DNA of 64,000 nucleotides from Daejeonella oryzae DSM 19973 (GTDB lineage: Bacteria > Bacteroidota > Bacteroidia > Sphingobacteriales > Sphingobacteriaceae), in assembly GCF_000422945.1 (NCBI RefSeq), contig NZ_AUHA01000002.1:62001-126000 (forward strand), read 5' to 3'. A model generated the notes under the pieces. The model searched no databases. It saw only the letters and a program-made list of their open reading frames with translations, and had not been told where the DNA came from. Numbering within the stretch: position 1 is the first letter of the stretch; each line of letters opens with the position of its first letter. A program made the position numbers and the translations under genes. Below are positions 35,752 through 44,013 of the stretch, one piece after another.

Positions 35752-37235
35752 GTAACAATTCTTCTAGTATAGTTAATAAAGTATGGGCATTCTGTCAGAC
35801 TCTTAGAGATGACGGAGTAGGTTATGGGGATTACCTGGAACAATTGACCTATTTACTGTTTTTAAAAATGGCAGATGAATATACCCGGCCACCGTACAAC
35901 AGAACGATGCCTATCCCTGCTGAATATAGTTGGGAAACCTTAACATCTAAAAGTGGAGCTGATCTCGAATCTCACTATACGATTCTACTTAGAGAGTTGG
36001 GACAGGATAAAGGTATTTTAGGTCAGATTTTTACTAAAAGTCAGAATAAAATACAGGATCCTGCTAAACTATATAAGCTGATCAGCCTGATCGATGCGGA
36101 GCATTGGGTGATGATGGGTGTAAAAGACAAAGGTGATATTTACGAAGGTCTTTTAGAAAAGAATGCAGAAGATACCAAGAGTGGTGCAGGGCAATATTTT
36201 ACCCCGAGACCTTTAATAAAGGTGATGGTAGAATGTCTTCAGCCGGAACCCATGAAAACCATTGCCGACCCTGCATGTGGAACAGGTGGTTTCTTTTTAG
36301 CTGCGTACGACTGGCTCACGGATCACAAGGATCTGGATAAAGAACAAAAGGAGTTTTTAAAATACAAGACTTTTCATGGAAATGAAATCGTCGCCGGAAC
36401 CCGGCGTTTAGCGTTAATGAACTTGTTCCTCCATAATATCGGTGACATTGATTCAGATACGGCAATTTCTCCAACTGATTCGTTAATAGCAGATGCTGGT
36501 ATCCGATATGACTATGTATTAGCTAACCCTCCCTTCGGAAAGAAAAGCAGCATGACTTTCACGAACGAAGACGGCGAGCAGGAAAAAGAGGATCTGACCT
36601 ATAACCGTCAGGATTTTTGGGTAACTACCAGCAACAAGCAACTCAATTTCGTCCAGCATATAAAATCTATGTTAAAGACCACCGGTCACGCAGCCGTGGT
36701 GCTACCGGATAACGTGCTGTTTGAGGGTGGTGTGGGTGAGACTGTACGGAAAAAGCTTCTGGAAACCGCCGACCTGCATACCATTCTAAGATTACCTACG
36801 GGGATTTTCTATGCAAATGGGGTAAAAGCAAACGTATTATTTTGGGATGCTAAGCCTTCCAGTAAGAGTCCCTGGACCAAAGAAGTTTGGGTTTACGATT
36901 ACCGGACGAATGTGCACCACACCCTAAAGAAGAATCCCTTAAAAATGGATGATCTAAAGGAGTTCATTACTTTATATAATCCCGGAAACCGTCATAAAAG
37001 AGCCGAAACGTTTAATGCAGATACAAATCCTGATGGTCGGTGGAGAAAATTTTCGTACGATGAAATCATAGCCCGCGATAAAACTTCCCTCGATATAACC
37101 TGGCTTCGGGACAAATCCCTTGCAGACCTTGACAACCTTCCGGATCCGGATGTACTGGCTGAAGATATAGCTGAGAATCTGGCAGCAGCATTGGAGAATT
37201 TTAGGACTATTGTTGTAAGTTTAGACTCAAAGTGA
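35748..37235 (+). CDS. hsdM: Type I restriction enzyme M subunit (N6-adenine methylase)
   Basis: A 495-residue HsdM. The N-terminal helical domain (VWAFCQTLRDDGVGYGDYLE) is followed by the SAM site DPACGTGGFFLAAYDW (~174) and the catalytic motif IV in VLANPPFGKKS (~259). It methylates adenine in the site chosen by HsdS and protects host DNA. I chose the ATG at 35748, which overlaps the previous stop as ATGA; an in-frame ATG at 35739 is possible. The M subunit is separated from S by three genes, yet all are in one tight operon. Confidence 0.93.
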   Translation: MSNNSSSIVNKVWAFCQTLRDDGVGYGDYLEQLTYLLFLKMADEYTRPPYNRTMPIPAEYSWETLTSKSGADLESHYTILLRELGQDKGILGQIFTKSQNKIQDPAKLYKLISLIDAEHWVMMGVKDKGDIYEGLLEKNAEDTKSGAGQYFTPRPLIKVMVECLQPEPMKTIADPACGTGGFFLAAYDWLTDHKDLDKEQKEFLKYKTFHGNEIVAGTRRLALMNLFLHNIGDIDSDTAISPTDSLIADAGIRYDYVLANPPFGKKSSMTFTNEDGEQEKEDLTYNRQDFWVTTSNKQLNFVQHIKSMLKTTGHAAVVLPDNVLFEGGVGETVRKKLLETADLHTILRLPTGIFYANGVKANVLFWDAKPSSKSPWTKEVWVYDYRTNVHHTLKKNPLKMDDLKEFITLYNPGNRHKRAETFNADTNPDGRWRKFSYDEIIARDKTSLDITWLRDKSLADLDNLPDPDVLAEDIAENLAAALENFRTIVVSLDSK

Positions 37236-37242
37236 GAATAGG

Positions 37243-38403
37243 TTGAAAAAGTTATATATCTACTTTGATGAGTATGGTCATTTCAGTCCCAACACTGGAA
37301 AAGTAGGATCTTTCTCACATTTTATCTATACCGGCCTGATTTTTCAAACTCTGGTAGATAAAAACTTGTTTGAGGAAAAAGCAACTGAGATACTTAAGAA
37401 AAGGTTTAATGGAAAGTTGTTCAAGGCCAATAAGGTTAATATTAAGTCCAAACTAGATATCTTAGCAGAGTTATTGAACCTTAACTGGACACTATCTATC
37501 CTGGTTGTAGACCAAACCAAAACTGAGGGTGCGTTAAAAGAGTACGAGAAGAGTTTTATCAAGTTCATTCAGAAAACCTTCTTGAAAGAAACAACTGAAA
37601 ACTATGACCGGTTTGAAATAAACTTTGACAGAACGGGTAGTGAACAATTCCAAAAGTCCCTGATAACATACATTGATCAACATGTGGTTAAAAGAGACCT
37701 ATTCAGTCAGGACAAATCATATACTTTACATGATGAGAAGAAAGACCAACATGTTCTGTTGTGTTTTACAGATCTTTTTACCAACCCTATTGGTCAGTAT
37801 TTTTGCAAAAGTCATTATAAGGAGGAAAGTAAACTCTTTCTAGAGAAAATAGTAGATCGCCTTCAAGTAACTCATTTCCCTTATAAAGCCCTCTATGACC
37901 CAACTTACTTAGGTACAAAAGATCCCGTAAAGGACTCCATAATACGGGATGCTGCTAACTCTTTAGCTGCTGAAAAGCTATTAGAGCTAAGCCATCACGA
38001 AGAGAAAAAAGAACACCAGATATTATTAGAATACGTTTTATTAGCAAATCATATAAATCCTAATCGCCTGCTCCCACTTCAGGTAATAACCGACCACCTC
38101 AAACATTACTTCCCGGGTATCAATGATGACAGAACTAAAACTATAATTACTGACCTAAGGAATATGGGAGTTATTATTATCAGTTCAAAAGGAAGGGCCG
38201 GATATAAGCTACCTAACACGCATGCGGATTTTGAGATGTTTTTTAAGAGATATCTTGATAGTATAGTACCCATGATAAAGAGAATAAACCAGTCTCATGA
38301 TATTCTGTTTAGAAAATCAAGGACTGACATTGATCTCCTTAACACAGTTTCTGATTCTAAACTACTTAGGGATCTTATAGCAGTAATTAAATCAGTAAAC
38401 TGA
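37243..38403 (+). CDS. DUF3800-like protein
   Basis: A 386-residue protein with the DUF3800 entry motif LYIYFDEYGHF (residues 3-13; usually Y-DESGd-), an RNase H-like fold family common in islands and phage-defence loci. A mid-protein block (NFDRTGSEQF, then HDEKKDQHVLLCFTDLF) fits the rest of the fold, and the last ~120 residues resemble a winged-helix tail (TIITDLRNMGVIIISSKGRAGYKL). Start is TTG at 37243, 7 bp after hsdM. Likely the last gene of the operon. Its molecular role is unknown. Confidence 0.75.
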   Translation: MKKLYIYFDEYGHFSPNTGKVGSFSHFIYTGLIFQTLVDKNLFEEKATEILKKRFNGKLFKANKVNIKSKLDILAELLNLNWTLSILVVDQTKTEGALKEYEKSFIKFIQKTFLKETTENYDRFEINFDRTGSEQFQKSLITYIDQHVVKRDLFSQDKSYTLHDEKKDQHVLLCFTDLFTNPIGQYFCKSHYKEESKLFLEKIVDRLQVTHFPYKALYDPTYLGTKDPVKDSIIRDAANSLAAEKLLELSHHEEKKEHQILLEYVLLANHINPNRLLPLQVITDHLKHYFPGINDDRTKTIITDLRNMGVIIISSKGRAGYKLPNTHADFEMFFKRYLDSIVPMIKRINQSHDILFRKSRTDIDLLNTVSDSKLLRDLIAVIKSVN

Positions 38404-38413
38404 TGTCGATGAA

Positions 38414-40165
38414 CTATTCTAAATCACCAAGAGTATTCTCAGTCTCCTCATTATCTGAAAGGTAACGTGTACTTAAAATTTGTCTGTCACCTAGTTTTGG
38501 CATTCTATCTATAAGATGACGTCTTTCTTCCACAGAAAATTCAACATTTAAATTGGTATTAAGTTCGTTATAGTCTTCCTCTACTGTCTGGGGCAGTTCA
38601 TCTAGGGACTTCTGTACTGAGAAGTCATCAACCTTTAATCCCACAGGAATTCCTGTTAACCTAAGGATCACACTTTCCATGATTTCTTTCACCTGTTCAA
38701 CATGCTCAGGGGTAGTTAAAATTGAGTCATGGATCGGTATAAGAGGAGCATCAGGAAGTCTGTTATTGATTTCCTTACAAACAATATCCAATATGATCCG
38801 GCTCTCCAGTCTTTGAAGCAATATAGGGAGATAGTTTTCATCATCTCTGGTTGACACCTCATTGAAAATCTCCATCAACTGAGCTTCAAGGGGAAACAAC
38901 TGTTTAAATCTTATAACTGCAGGATAATACTTCTTCTGAGGATCTTTAGAATACAAGATGATCATTATTAGTTTTTTAACTGTCGAACGGTCCTTAAAAA
39001 TAAGATCAGTTGTACAAAAAACCTTTTTCTCTGCCAGGATAAGGTCATTATAGAAATCATCCGTCCAAACTACCTTCAAAAAAGACAATTCAACCTGTTG
39101 ATTATCAGCACCTTTCTGTTTATCTACACACATAAGGATATCATTAATCTTAAACTTGATATTACCTTCTTGTATAGAGGTATGTAACTCATGGTATAGA
39201 GAATGTATATCCAAACCACTTTCTGACTCCTCATAGCTTTCCTTCATTAGAAGCCGGGTAAACAGATATGGCTGACTAGACTTAATATCTATCCCTACCA
39301 AAGGTTTGTTATCATACGTCAGAAACCCTCTCAACTCTTTTTTGAGGTTGGTAATCGAAGAATGAAGTCTCCTATCTTTACCAGTCCTACTTAACTTGAA
39401 ATCTCCTTCTTCTATTCTCTTGATGGCTTGCAAAGAATTGTTATATCGTAATATAGTTTTGTTTTTTATAATATCCCTATGTTCCGGTTTCTGGCTATCT
39501 GCATATTTTAAAAGGTCCTTACGGTAGAACTCGATATAATCATGAATTGCATCAACGTTAATCTTCAACATCCCGGGATCAAACCATTTAGTGATATGAG
39601 GGATCTTTCGTAGTTCTAAATTATTTCGCTCAACCATTTCGGTCCTCACTTTTAATACCCTGTCCTTAATAGGACCCTCTGGCATTTCCCTAACTTTAGT
39701 CTCCCCGGAATATGGTCCTGACAACCTATATCCTTTACTATACCTTCCTTTAGAGTAACTTTCGTCAACTTCAATTATTCCATTGTCACGGAGGAAATCT
39801 AGGGCCTCTGAATACCTTTTACCACACACACTGTTTAATATGGAAGAACTCAGCCGATAGTATCCGTTACTTTCAAAATCGTCCTTGACCTGCCTGTTAT
39901 CACTCCGATGAATAATGGTATGTAGAATATAGTAAGAGGCAGCTTTAAGAGTTTTTTTTACCGTTTCACTTACTTTCCTCTTCTCAAACAACAATTCATC
40001 AAAGTCATAAGCTAGTGGTATTGTCATTGGACAAACCTCCTTAACAATTCTCCCGGCTTTTCTTTTAGAGGAATGACTCATAGTGTTTTTATTGGATTCT
40101 CTAATATAAACCATTTCAGGGTTTGGACAATACTTGCGGGTTAGCGTATGAAGGTTTACCGTCAT
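38414..40165 (-). CDS. Polymerase-like protein with family-A/T7-type palm motifs (TV-Pol-like)
   Basis: A 583-residue protein with all three palm motifs of the family-A DNA polymerase / single-subunit RNA polymerase class. Motif A: LVGIDIKSSQPYLF (D293). Motif B: RSTVKKLIMIILYSKD (K397/K398, Y405). Motif C: PLIPIHDSILTTPEHV (H479, D480). The motif C triad HDS, and K...M...Y in motif B, are closer to T7 RNA polymerase than to Pol I (HDE). Residues ~75-155 look like a winged helix. This fits the TV-Pol family of mobile elements and Sputnik-like viruses, thought to be primase-polymerases. I used ATG 40165; an in-frame GTG at 40189 would add eight residues. It probably replicates the element. Confidence 0.7.
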   Translation of the reverse strand: MTVNLHTLTRKYCPNPEMVYIRESNKNTMSHSSKRKAGRIVKEVCPMTIPLAYDFDELLFEKRKVSETVKKTLKAASYYILHTIIHRSDNRQVKDDFESNGYYRLSSSILNSVCGKRYSEALDFLRDNGIIEVDESYSKGRYSKGYRLSGPYSGETKVREMPEGPIKDRVLKVRTEMVERNNLELRKIPHITKWFDPGMLKINVDAIHDYIEFYRKDLLKYADSQKPEHRDIIKNKTILRYNNSLQAIKRIEEGDFKLSRTGKDRRLHSSITNLKKELRGFLTYDNKPLVGIDIKSSQPYLFTRLLMKESYEESESGLDIHSLYHELHTSIQEGNIKFKINDILMCVDKQKGADNQQVELSFLKVVWTDDFYNDLILAEKKVFCTTDLIFKDRSTVKKLIMIILYSKDPQKKYYPAVIRFKQLFPLEAQLMEIFNEVSTRDDENYLPILLQRLESRIILDIVCKEINNRLPDAPLIPIHDSILTTPEHVEQVKEIMESVILRLTGIPVGLKVDDFSVQKSLDELPQTVEEDYNELNTNLNVEFSVEERRHLIDRMPKLGDRQILSTRYLSDNEETENTLGDLE

Positions 40166-40181
40166 GGATTGTTTTATAACA

Positions 40182-40309
40182 ACCCACACGGCCTATCGGA
40201 TCACTACAGAAGTATTATAATTATATCTTAATAGCTATACCTACTTAGTGTGGGTCAAAAATAATTTTTTTCCAAAAAAAATCCTGTGTGCAATACACTG
40301 TGTAGGATT
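40182..40309. other. Divergent intergenic region with inverted repeats, candidate origin/operator
   Basis: Between the polymerase-like gene (minus) and the 40402 gene (plus). ACCCACAC (40182-40189) pairs with GTGTGGGT (40248-40255), and AATCCT (40280-40285) with AGGATT (40304-40309), the latter enclosing two CTGTGT units (40284 and 40298). Such clustered repeats beside a replication-type gene fit an origin or autoregulatory operator, but neither is proven. Confidence 0.4.
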
Positions 40310-40401
40310 ACTAACTAACAACTCCCCTCCCTTCTTTTACTGGATAGTACCCCCCGGGTGCAGCAGGAATTAACTCATTTTTTCACTTAAATAAAAAGAA
40401 A

Positions 40402-40746
40402 ATGGTAAAGATTAATGGCTATGTGATTCGTCAGAGAAAAAGCGACGGAGAATCATTTGTTTGTTTAGAAGTAGCAGGAGGAGTAGAAATTGTCCAAAGT
40501 CAGATCACAGGAAAAATGTATGCCACCATCAGGCACTGCAGTATCCCTTGTACGTTCGATGAAGCTACAGCAAAACAGATTGTAGGTAGTGAGCTGCCAG
40601 GAATTATTGTCAAACAGGAAACCGATCCTTATGAATATGTCAACAAAAAGACCGGAGAGGTGATGATGCTCAACTACTCCTACTCCTATCAGGCAAGTCC
40701 TCAATCTGAGTTGATTGGTAGTTCTAAGGATTTCCAGAGCGCCTAA
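40402..40746 (+). CDS. Hypothetical protein of the element replication module
   Basis: A 114-residue soluble protein. The pattern of short strands (GYVIRQRKSDGESFVCLEV, GKMYATIRHCSIPCTFD, GIIVKQETDPYEYVNKKTG) suggests a beta-rich fold, possibly OB-like, but no diagnostic motif is present. It is followed by its own terminator and then by the AAA ATPase genes, and faces away from the polymerase-like gene. A DNA-binding role is only a guess from context. Confidence 0.65.
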   Translation: MVKINGYVIRQRKSDGESFVCLEVAGGVEIVQSQITGKMYATIRHCSIPCTFDEATAKQIVGSELPGIIVKQETDPYEYVNKKTGEVMMLNYSYSYQASPQSELIGSSKDFQSA

Positions 40747-40766
40747 AGTACCAGGAAAAAACCTTT

Positions 40767-40798
40767 AAGGGTTAGCCGTTATGGTTAACCCTTTTTTT
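40767..40798 (+). terminator. Rho-independent terminator
   Basis: AAGGGTTA (40767-40774) and TAACCCTT (40786-40793) form the stem, followed by a run of T to 40798. It ends the 40402 transcript before the ATPase gene. Confidence 0.8.
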
Positions 40799-40827
40799 AA
40801 ACTTTTATCATTTAATACATAAACCTT

Positions 40828-41638
40828 ATGGATTTAAAACAAGCACAACGAAAGTTTGCTAAAATCAGGATGGCTTTACAAGGTCCGTCCGGTAGCGGGA
40901 AAACCTATTCCAGCTTACTTTTAGCATATGGGATCACTAAGGACTGGAGTAAAATAGCAGTTATCGATAGTGAAAACCATTCCGCAGAGTTATATTCTTC
41001 TCTAGGACCATACTATGTCTGTCCGTTAACTAGCCCGTTTACACCGGAGCAGTATATGGATGCGATCAGGCTATGTGAGAAATCAGATATCGAAGTTGTA
41101 ATAATAGATTCGGTCACCCATGAGTGGGAACATCTGCTGGATTATCATGCTAACCTTCCCGGAAACAGTTTTACGGCATGGGCCAAAGTAACTCCGAGAC
41201 ACAATGCATTTATACAGGCGATCATGCAGTCGTCCTGTCATGTTATCTGCACGGTAAGAACTAAACAGGACTATATATTGGTAGAGAAGAATGGAAAACA
41301 GGTTCCCGAAGGTTGGGTTAAAGTCTATCCAGCGTGACGGGTTAGAATATGACTTTACATTAGTATTCGATTTGGACATCAAAAACTATGCATCTCCCTC
41401 AAAAGACCGCACCGGAATTTTCACAGGGAAGCCCCAGCATGTAATCACCGTATCTACTGGTGAAACGCTGTTCCATTGGTGCAATTCAGTAAGCCCAACA
41501 GCAGAAGACATTATTGAGGATATTTCAAAAACCCATACCCTACAGGAGCTACTGAAGCTTTTCAATCAAAACCCTGCATTACAGGGATCCCTTAAACACA
41601 AGTTTGAAGAACGAAAACTACAGCTTCAGGCTAAATGA
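40828..41638 (+). pseudogene. AAA-family ATPase gene interrupted by one frameshift
   Basis: Frame 1 (40828-41337) encodes 169 residues with Walker A ALQGPSGSGKTYSSLLLA and Walker B VVIIDSVTHEW, then runs out of phase after KNGKQVPEG. The family continues as ...VPEKVGLK.VQRDG; that continuation is present in another frame (KVGLKSIQRDGLEYDF, up to 41638). A net change of +1 or -2 bases near 41308-41320 explains this. The protein resembles RecA-like ATPases of Bacteroidota phages and elements, used in recombination or replication. It may be a true pseudogene, a sequencing error or a programmed shift. The last codon overlaps the DUF3871 start by ATGA. Confidence 0.75.
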
Positions 41639-42648
41639 ATTCACAAACCCTAAAACGCATAATCATGGAGAATACCATCATTCGACTGGATCAAGTCCAG
41701 ACTAACCCTTCTGTAAAAGGGCAACCCATCAGTTCCTTTATTACAGCCAACACAACATGGTGTGCTATTGAAGAACTCCGGCATATTCATCATATTCCTG
41801 TCTTTGTAAAAGATAATGAACCGGTCATCAGTCAAGTGGACTTTATCGATACCACTGTAAATCTGATCTCTGATCTTTTTTACGGAGAAACTATATCAAC
41901 CCCGCAGATTCGATGCTCCCATCCAATAAAAGGAAGGATTGCAGAAGCGAAACACAAATCAGCCAATGAGCTGGAAGAACGCGAAAAAACAATTTATTAT
42001 GAACGGATGGCTTTTGTAGTGGAGATACCCTCCATTACGGAAAAAATCAATGGTAACCTCTTATCTCTTACGGTGGGCGGCGTAAAAGCCTATAACCTGG
42101 ATAACCTGTACAATAGAAAAGGAGCAGATGAAAGTTTTAAAGTCTTTATCGGCTTCCAGAATAAAGTTTGCACCAATATGTGCGTGTGGTCTGATGGATT
42201 TATTGGCGATCTGAAAGTTAAAAATCGTCAACAGCTCAAGGCGTCCATAGGTATGTTAATACAAAGCTATTCCGCTGCAGAACATCTGAAGAACCTGAAA
42301 CAACTTTGTGATCACAGTCTAACCGAGCAGCAGTTTGCTCAATTGGTCGGAAGATGCCGGATGTATCAGCACCTGCCGAAATCCTACAGGGAAAAACTGG
42401 TTTCAGATACACTAGCAATGACCGATACCCAGATTGGCGCAGTTGTCAAAGATTTTTACCACGATCTGGATTTTGGAGGAGATCAGTATAATACCATCTC
42501 TCTATGGAACCTATATAACCTTTTTACAGGAGTGAACAAGACCACTTATATCGATAATTTTCTGGATCGATCAGTAAATGCCTACCAATTCGTTAAAAAC
42601 CTTCAATATGGTCTGGAAAACAAATATTCTAACTGGTTTCTGAACTAA
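41635..42648 (+). CDS. DUF3871 family protein
   Basis: A 337-residue protein of the Bacteroidota DUF3871 family, recognised by ITANTTWCAIEELRHIHHIPVF followed in this form by VKDNEPVISQVDFID (usually IPVFSKDNE.TIS) and the LTVGGVKAYNLDNLYN block. DUF3871 genes travel with phage-like and conjugative elements; the function is unknown, though position with an ATPase and polymerase-like gene hints at DNA processing. The ATG at 41635 overlaps the preceding stop; an internal ATG at 41665 is an alternative start. Confidence 0.8.
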   Translation: MNSQTLKRIIMENTIIRLDQVQTNPSVKGQPISSFITANTTWCAIEELRHIHHIPVFVKDNEPVISQVDFIDTTVNLISDLFYGETISTPQIRCSHPIKGRIAEAKHKSANELEEREKTIYYERMAFVVEIPSITEKINGNLLSLTVGGVKAYNLDNLYNRKGADESFKVFIGFQNKVCTNMCVWSDGFIGDLKVKNRQQLKASIGMLIQSYSAAEHLKNLKQLCDHSLTEQQFAQLVGRCRMYQHLPKSYREKLVSDTLAMTDTQIGAVVKDFYHDLDFGGDQYNTISLWNLYNLFTGVNKTTYIDNFLDRSVNAYQFVKNLQYGLENKYSNWFLN

Positions 42649-42649
42649 T

Positions 42650-42895
42650 ATGGACTATAACGAGAAGTTAACCTTTTATGATGAACGTACACTGCTGGTT
42701 GTCAATCCCAAAGGACTTCTAAAACAGCTTCATGTTCCGTTTCAGGTAAAGTGCATTATTCCTTCCGGCCTCATCAAGACGAACACTATGGTTTACGTTG
42801 ATGCAGTAGCTCAACACCAGAAGTTCAGGATTATGTACCGGGTACTCAACCAATGGATCCCGTACCAGCATTTTCAGATAATGATCAGGTATTAA
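42650..42895 (+). CDS. Hypothetical small protein
   Basis: An 81-residue protein starting one base after the DUF3871 stop, so it is probably co-translated. The sequence is beta-rich (LTFYDERTLLVVNP, NTMVYVDAVAQHQKFRIMYR) and resembles small proteins that sit next to DUF3871 genes in other elements, but I cannot name a family. No membrane helix or signal is present. Confidence 0.7.
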   Translation: MDYNEKLTFYDERTLLVVNPKGLLKQLHVPFQVKCIIPSGLIKTNTMVYVDAVAQHQKFRIMYRVLNQWIPYQHFQIMIRY

Positions 42896-43012
42896 CAACA
42901 TGTCCATCAGTGAGAAATTATTGATGGACATTGTGTAGTCAGTTGTTCCCTGAATAAGAATTCATCCCGAAGACAAACCCTATATTTAAATTAATGTCTA
43001 TTACCTATAACT

Positions 43013-43654
43013 ATGAAAAACATTTTAAAGAAAACAGGTATAAAAGGAATGTTTATTCCTCTTTGTTTCTCCCTCATATTGACTTTTAATTGTAAGAAAG
43101 AGTCATCCGATCCGGTTCCCGATGTTAATACTTCCAGCTCTATAACTATCCAGTTCAAGGGAAAGACGTTTGTGATACCTTATATTAAGCCTCAAGGTGG
43201 GTTTCCAAGTATAGAAGGAGACACGTATTCAAGAAATGAGAACTTGGGATCAACACAACAACCGGTTTCATCCGTTGGAGTAGCAGGTTTCAGTAATGAA
43301 TTGATAATAGATATAGGAGGTAACAGAAGAGGGGAACCAATTGGTGTTTACAAGTTTGAGAAATACACTCAAGATTCAAATACATTCTACTTTGGGGTTT
43401 ATCTTCAAGCGAATGCCTCTATAAGTTACCTTGGAGGATCTATGTTAAATCAAAACACTTATACGGATGACTTCCAATTTGGAACCTTTACAGATTTAAC
43501 TGACGGAAGTAAAGACTGGGAAATTATACATAAAACCAGTACAATAGCCGTAACAAAGAGTGATGCCAAGAAGCTGGAAGGTTCGTTTTCATTGGATCTG
43601 AAGTATGCAAATTTGACACAAAAAGCCACAGGGGTATTTGATATTTACAAGTAG
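43013..43654 (+). CDS. Predicted lipoprotein
   Basis: A 213-residue exported protein with a signal sequence (FIPLCFSLILTFNC) ending at a Cys followed by KKESS, as in many Bacteroidota lipoproteins, though Asn at -1 is unusual. The mature part is predicted beta-rich (SITIQFKGKTFVIPYI, GSFSLDLKYANLTQ). No family recognised. It is the last gene before the right end of the element and reads as surface cargo. Confidence 0.75.
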   Translation: MKNILKKTGIKGMFIPLCFSLILTFNCKKESSDPVPDVNTSSSITIQFKGKTFVIPYIKPQGGFPSIEGDTYSRNENLGSTQQPVSSVGVAGFSNELIIDIGGNRRGEPIGVYKFEKYTQDSNTFYFGVYLQANASISYLGGSMLNQNTYTDDFQFGTFTDLTDGSKDWEIIHKTSTIAVTKSDAKKLEGSFSLDLKYANLTQKATGVFDIYK

Positions 43655-43725
43655 TCTGTCAAACTCATGTTTAGTGAAGCTTAGCTAAAGAAATAATATA
43701 TTCTCGTCATCGATTTCTTATCTCA

Positions 43726-43746
43726 AACGTGCCAGCTAACGTGCCA
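43726..43746 (+). repeat. Right integrase arm-type repeat pair
   Basis: AACGTGCCA at 43726-43734 and 43738-43746, period 12, matching the pair at 24279-24299 at the other end of the element in the same orientation. Confidence 0.6.
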
Positions 43747-43866
43747 AAAGTACCAGTAAAAACTTTTATATTAGAGAATAATAAACCGGTCTTAAAAACT
43801 TTACACAAAGAACCTGGATTACCTAAAGTAGAATTACAAACCTTCTTAGCGTATTCTAAACCTAAT

Positions 43867-43976
43867 TAAAAACAAAAAAACCTCAGATTTCTCTGAGGTT
43901 CTTATTGTGGTGCCAGCTGGATTCGAACCAGCGACACAAGGATTTTCAGTCCTTTGCTCTACCAACTGAGCTATGG
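43867..43976. repeat. Right 110-bp attachment repeat
   Basis: Second copy of the direct repeat at 24137-24246. It holds the terminator stem CCTCAG...CTGAGG (43881-43898) and all but the first four bases of the intact tRNA-Phe. The element carries its own copy of the tRNA 3' part and terminator, so insertion restores a full transcription unit. Confidence 0.9.
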
Positions 43977-43980
43977 CACC
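43908..43980 (-). tRNA. tRNA-Phe (GAA)
   Basis: 73 nt without an encoded CCA. The acceptor stem GGTGCC pairs with GGCACC, the D-stem begins GCTCAGTTGG, the anticodon loop is CTGAAAA with anticodon GAA, and the T-loop GGTTCGAATCC is standard. It is the intact copy and the insertion target of the element. A terminator lies just beyond its 3' end. Confidence 0.97.
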
Positions 43981-44005
43981 AAACCATATTCCCTTGTTGG
44001 GTCTG

Positions 44006-44013
44006 CAAATGTA
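44006..44013 (-). promoter_or_regulatory. TANNTTTG promoter box of tRNA-Phe
   Basis: On the minus strand it reads TACATTTG, 25 bp before the tRNA 5' end. It lies in chromosomal DNA outside the element, so the intact tRNA keeps its native promoter. Confidence 0.55.

Larger units (their letters stand above)
24137..43976. mobile_element. 19.7-kb integrative element at tRNA-Phe
   Basis: Bounded by the 110-bp direct repeats at both ends (offset 19,730 bp). It holds an integrase next to the left end, two unknown genes, a lipoprotein, an IS481 fossil, a seven-gene restriction/defence operon, a polymerase-like gene, a DUF3871 module and a second lipoprotein. No relaxase, coupling protein, type IV secretion, capsid or terminase gene is seen, so it is neither an obvious ICE nor a complete prophage; it probably depends on a helper for transfer (inference). 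Confidence 0.85.

Noticed and set aside
24137-43976. Reading the element as a conjugative transposon or complete prophage
   Set aside because: No relaxase, coupling ATPase, Tra/VirB genes, capsid, portal or terminase are visible among its genes.
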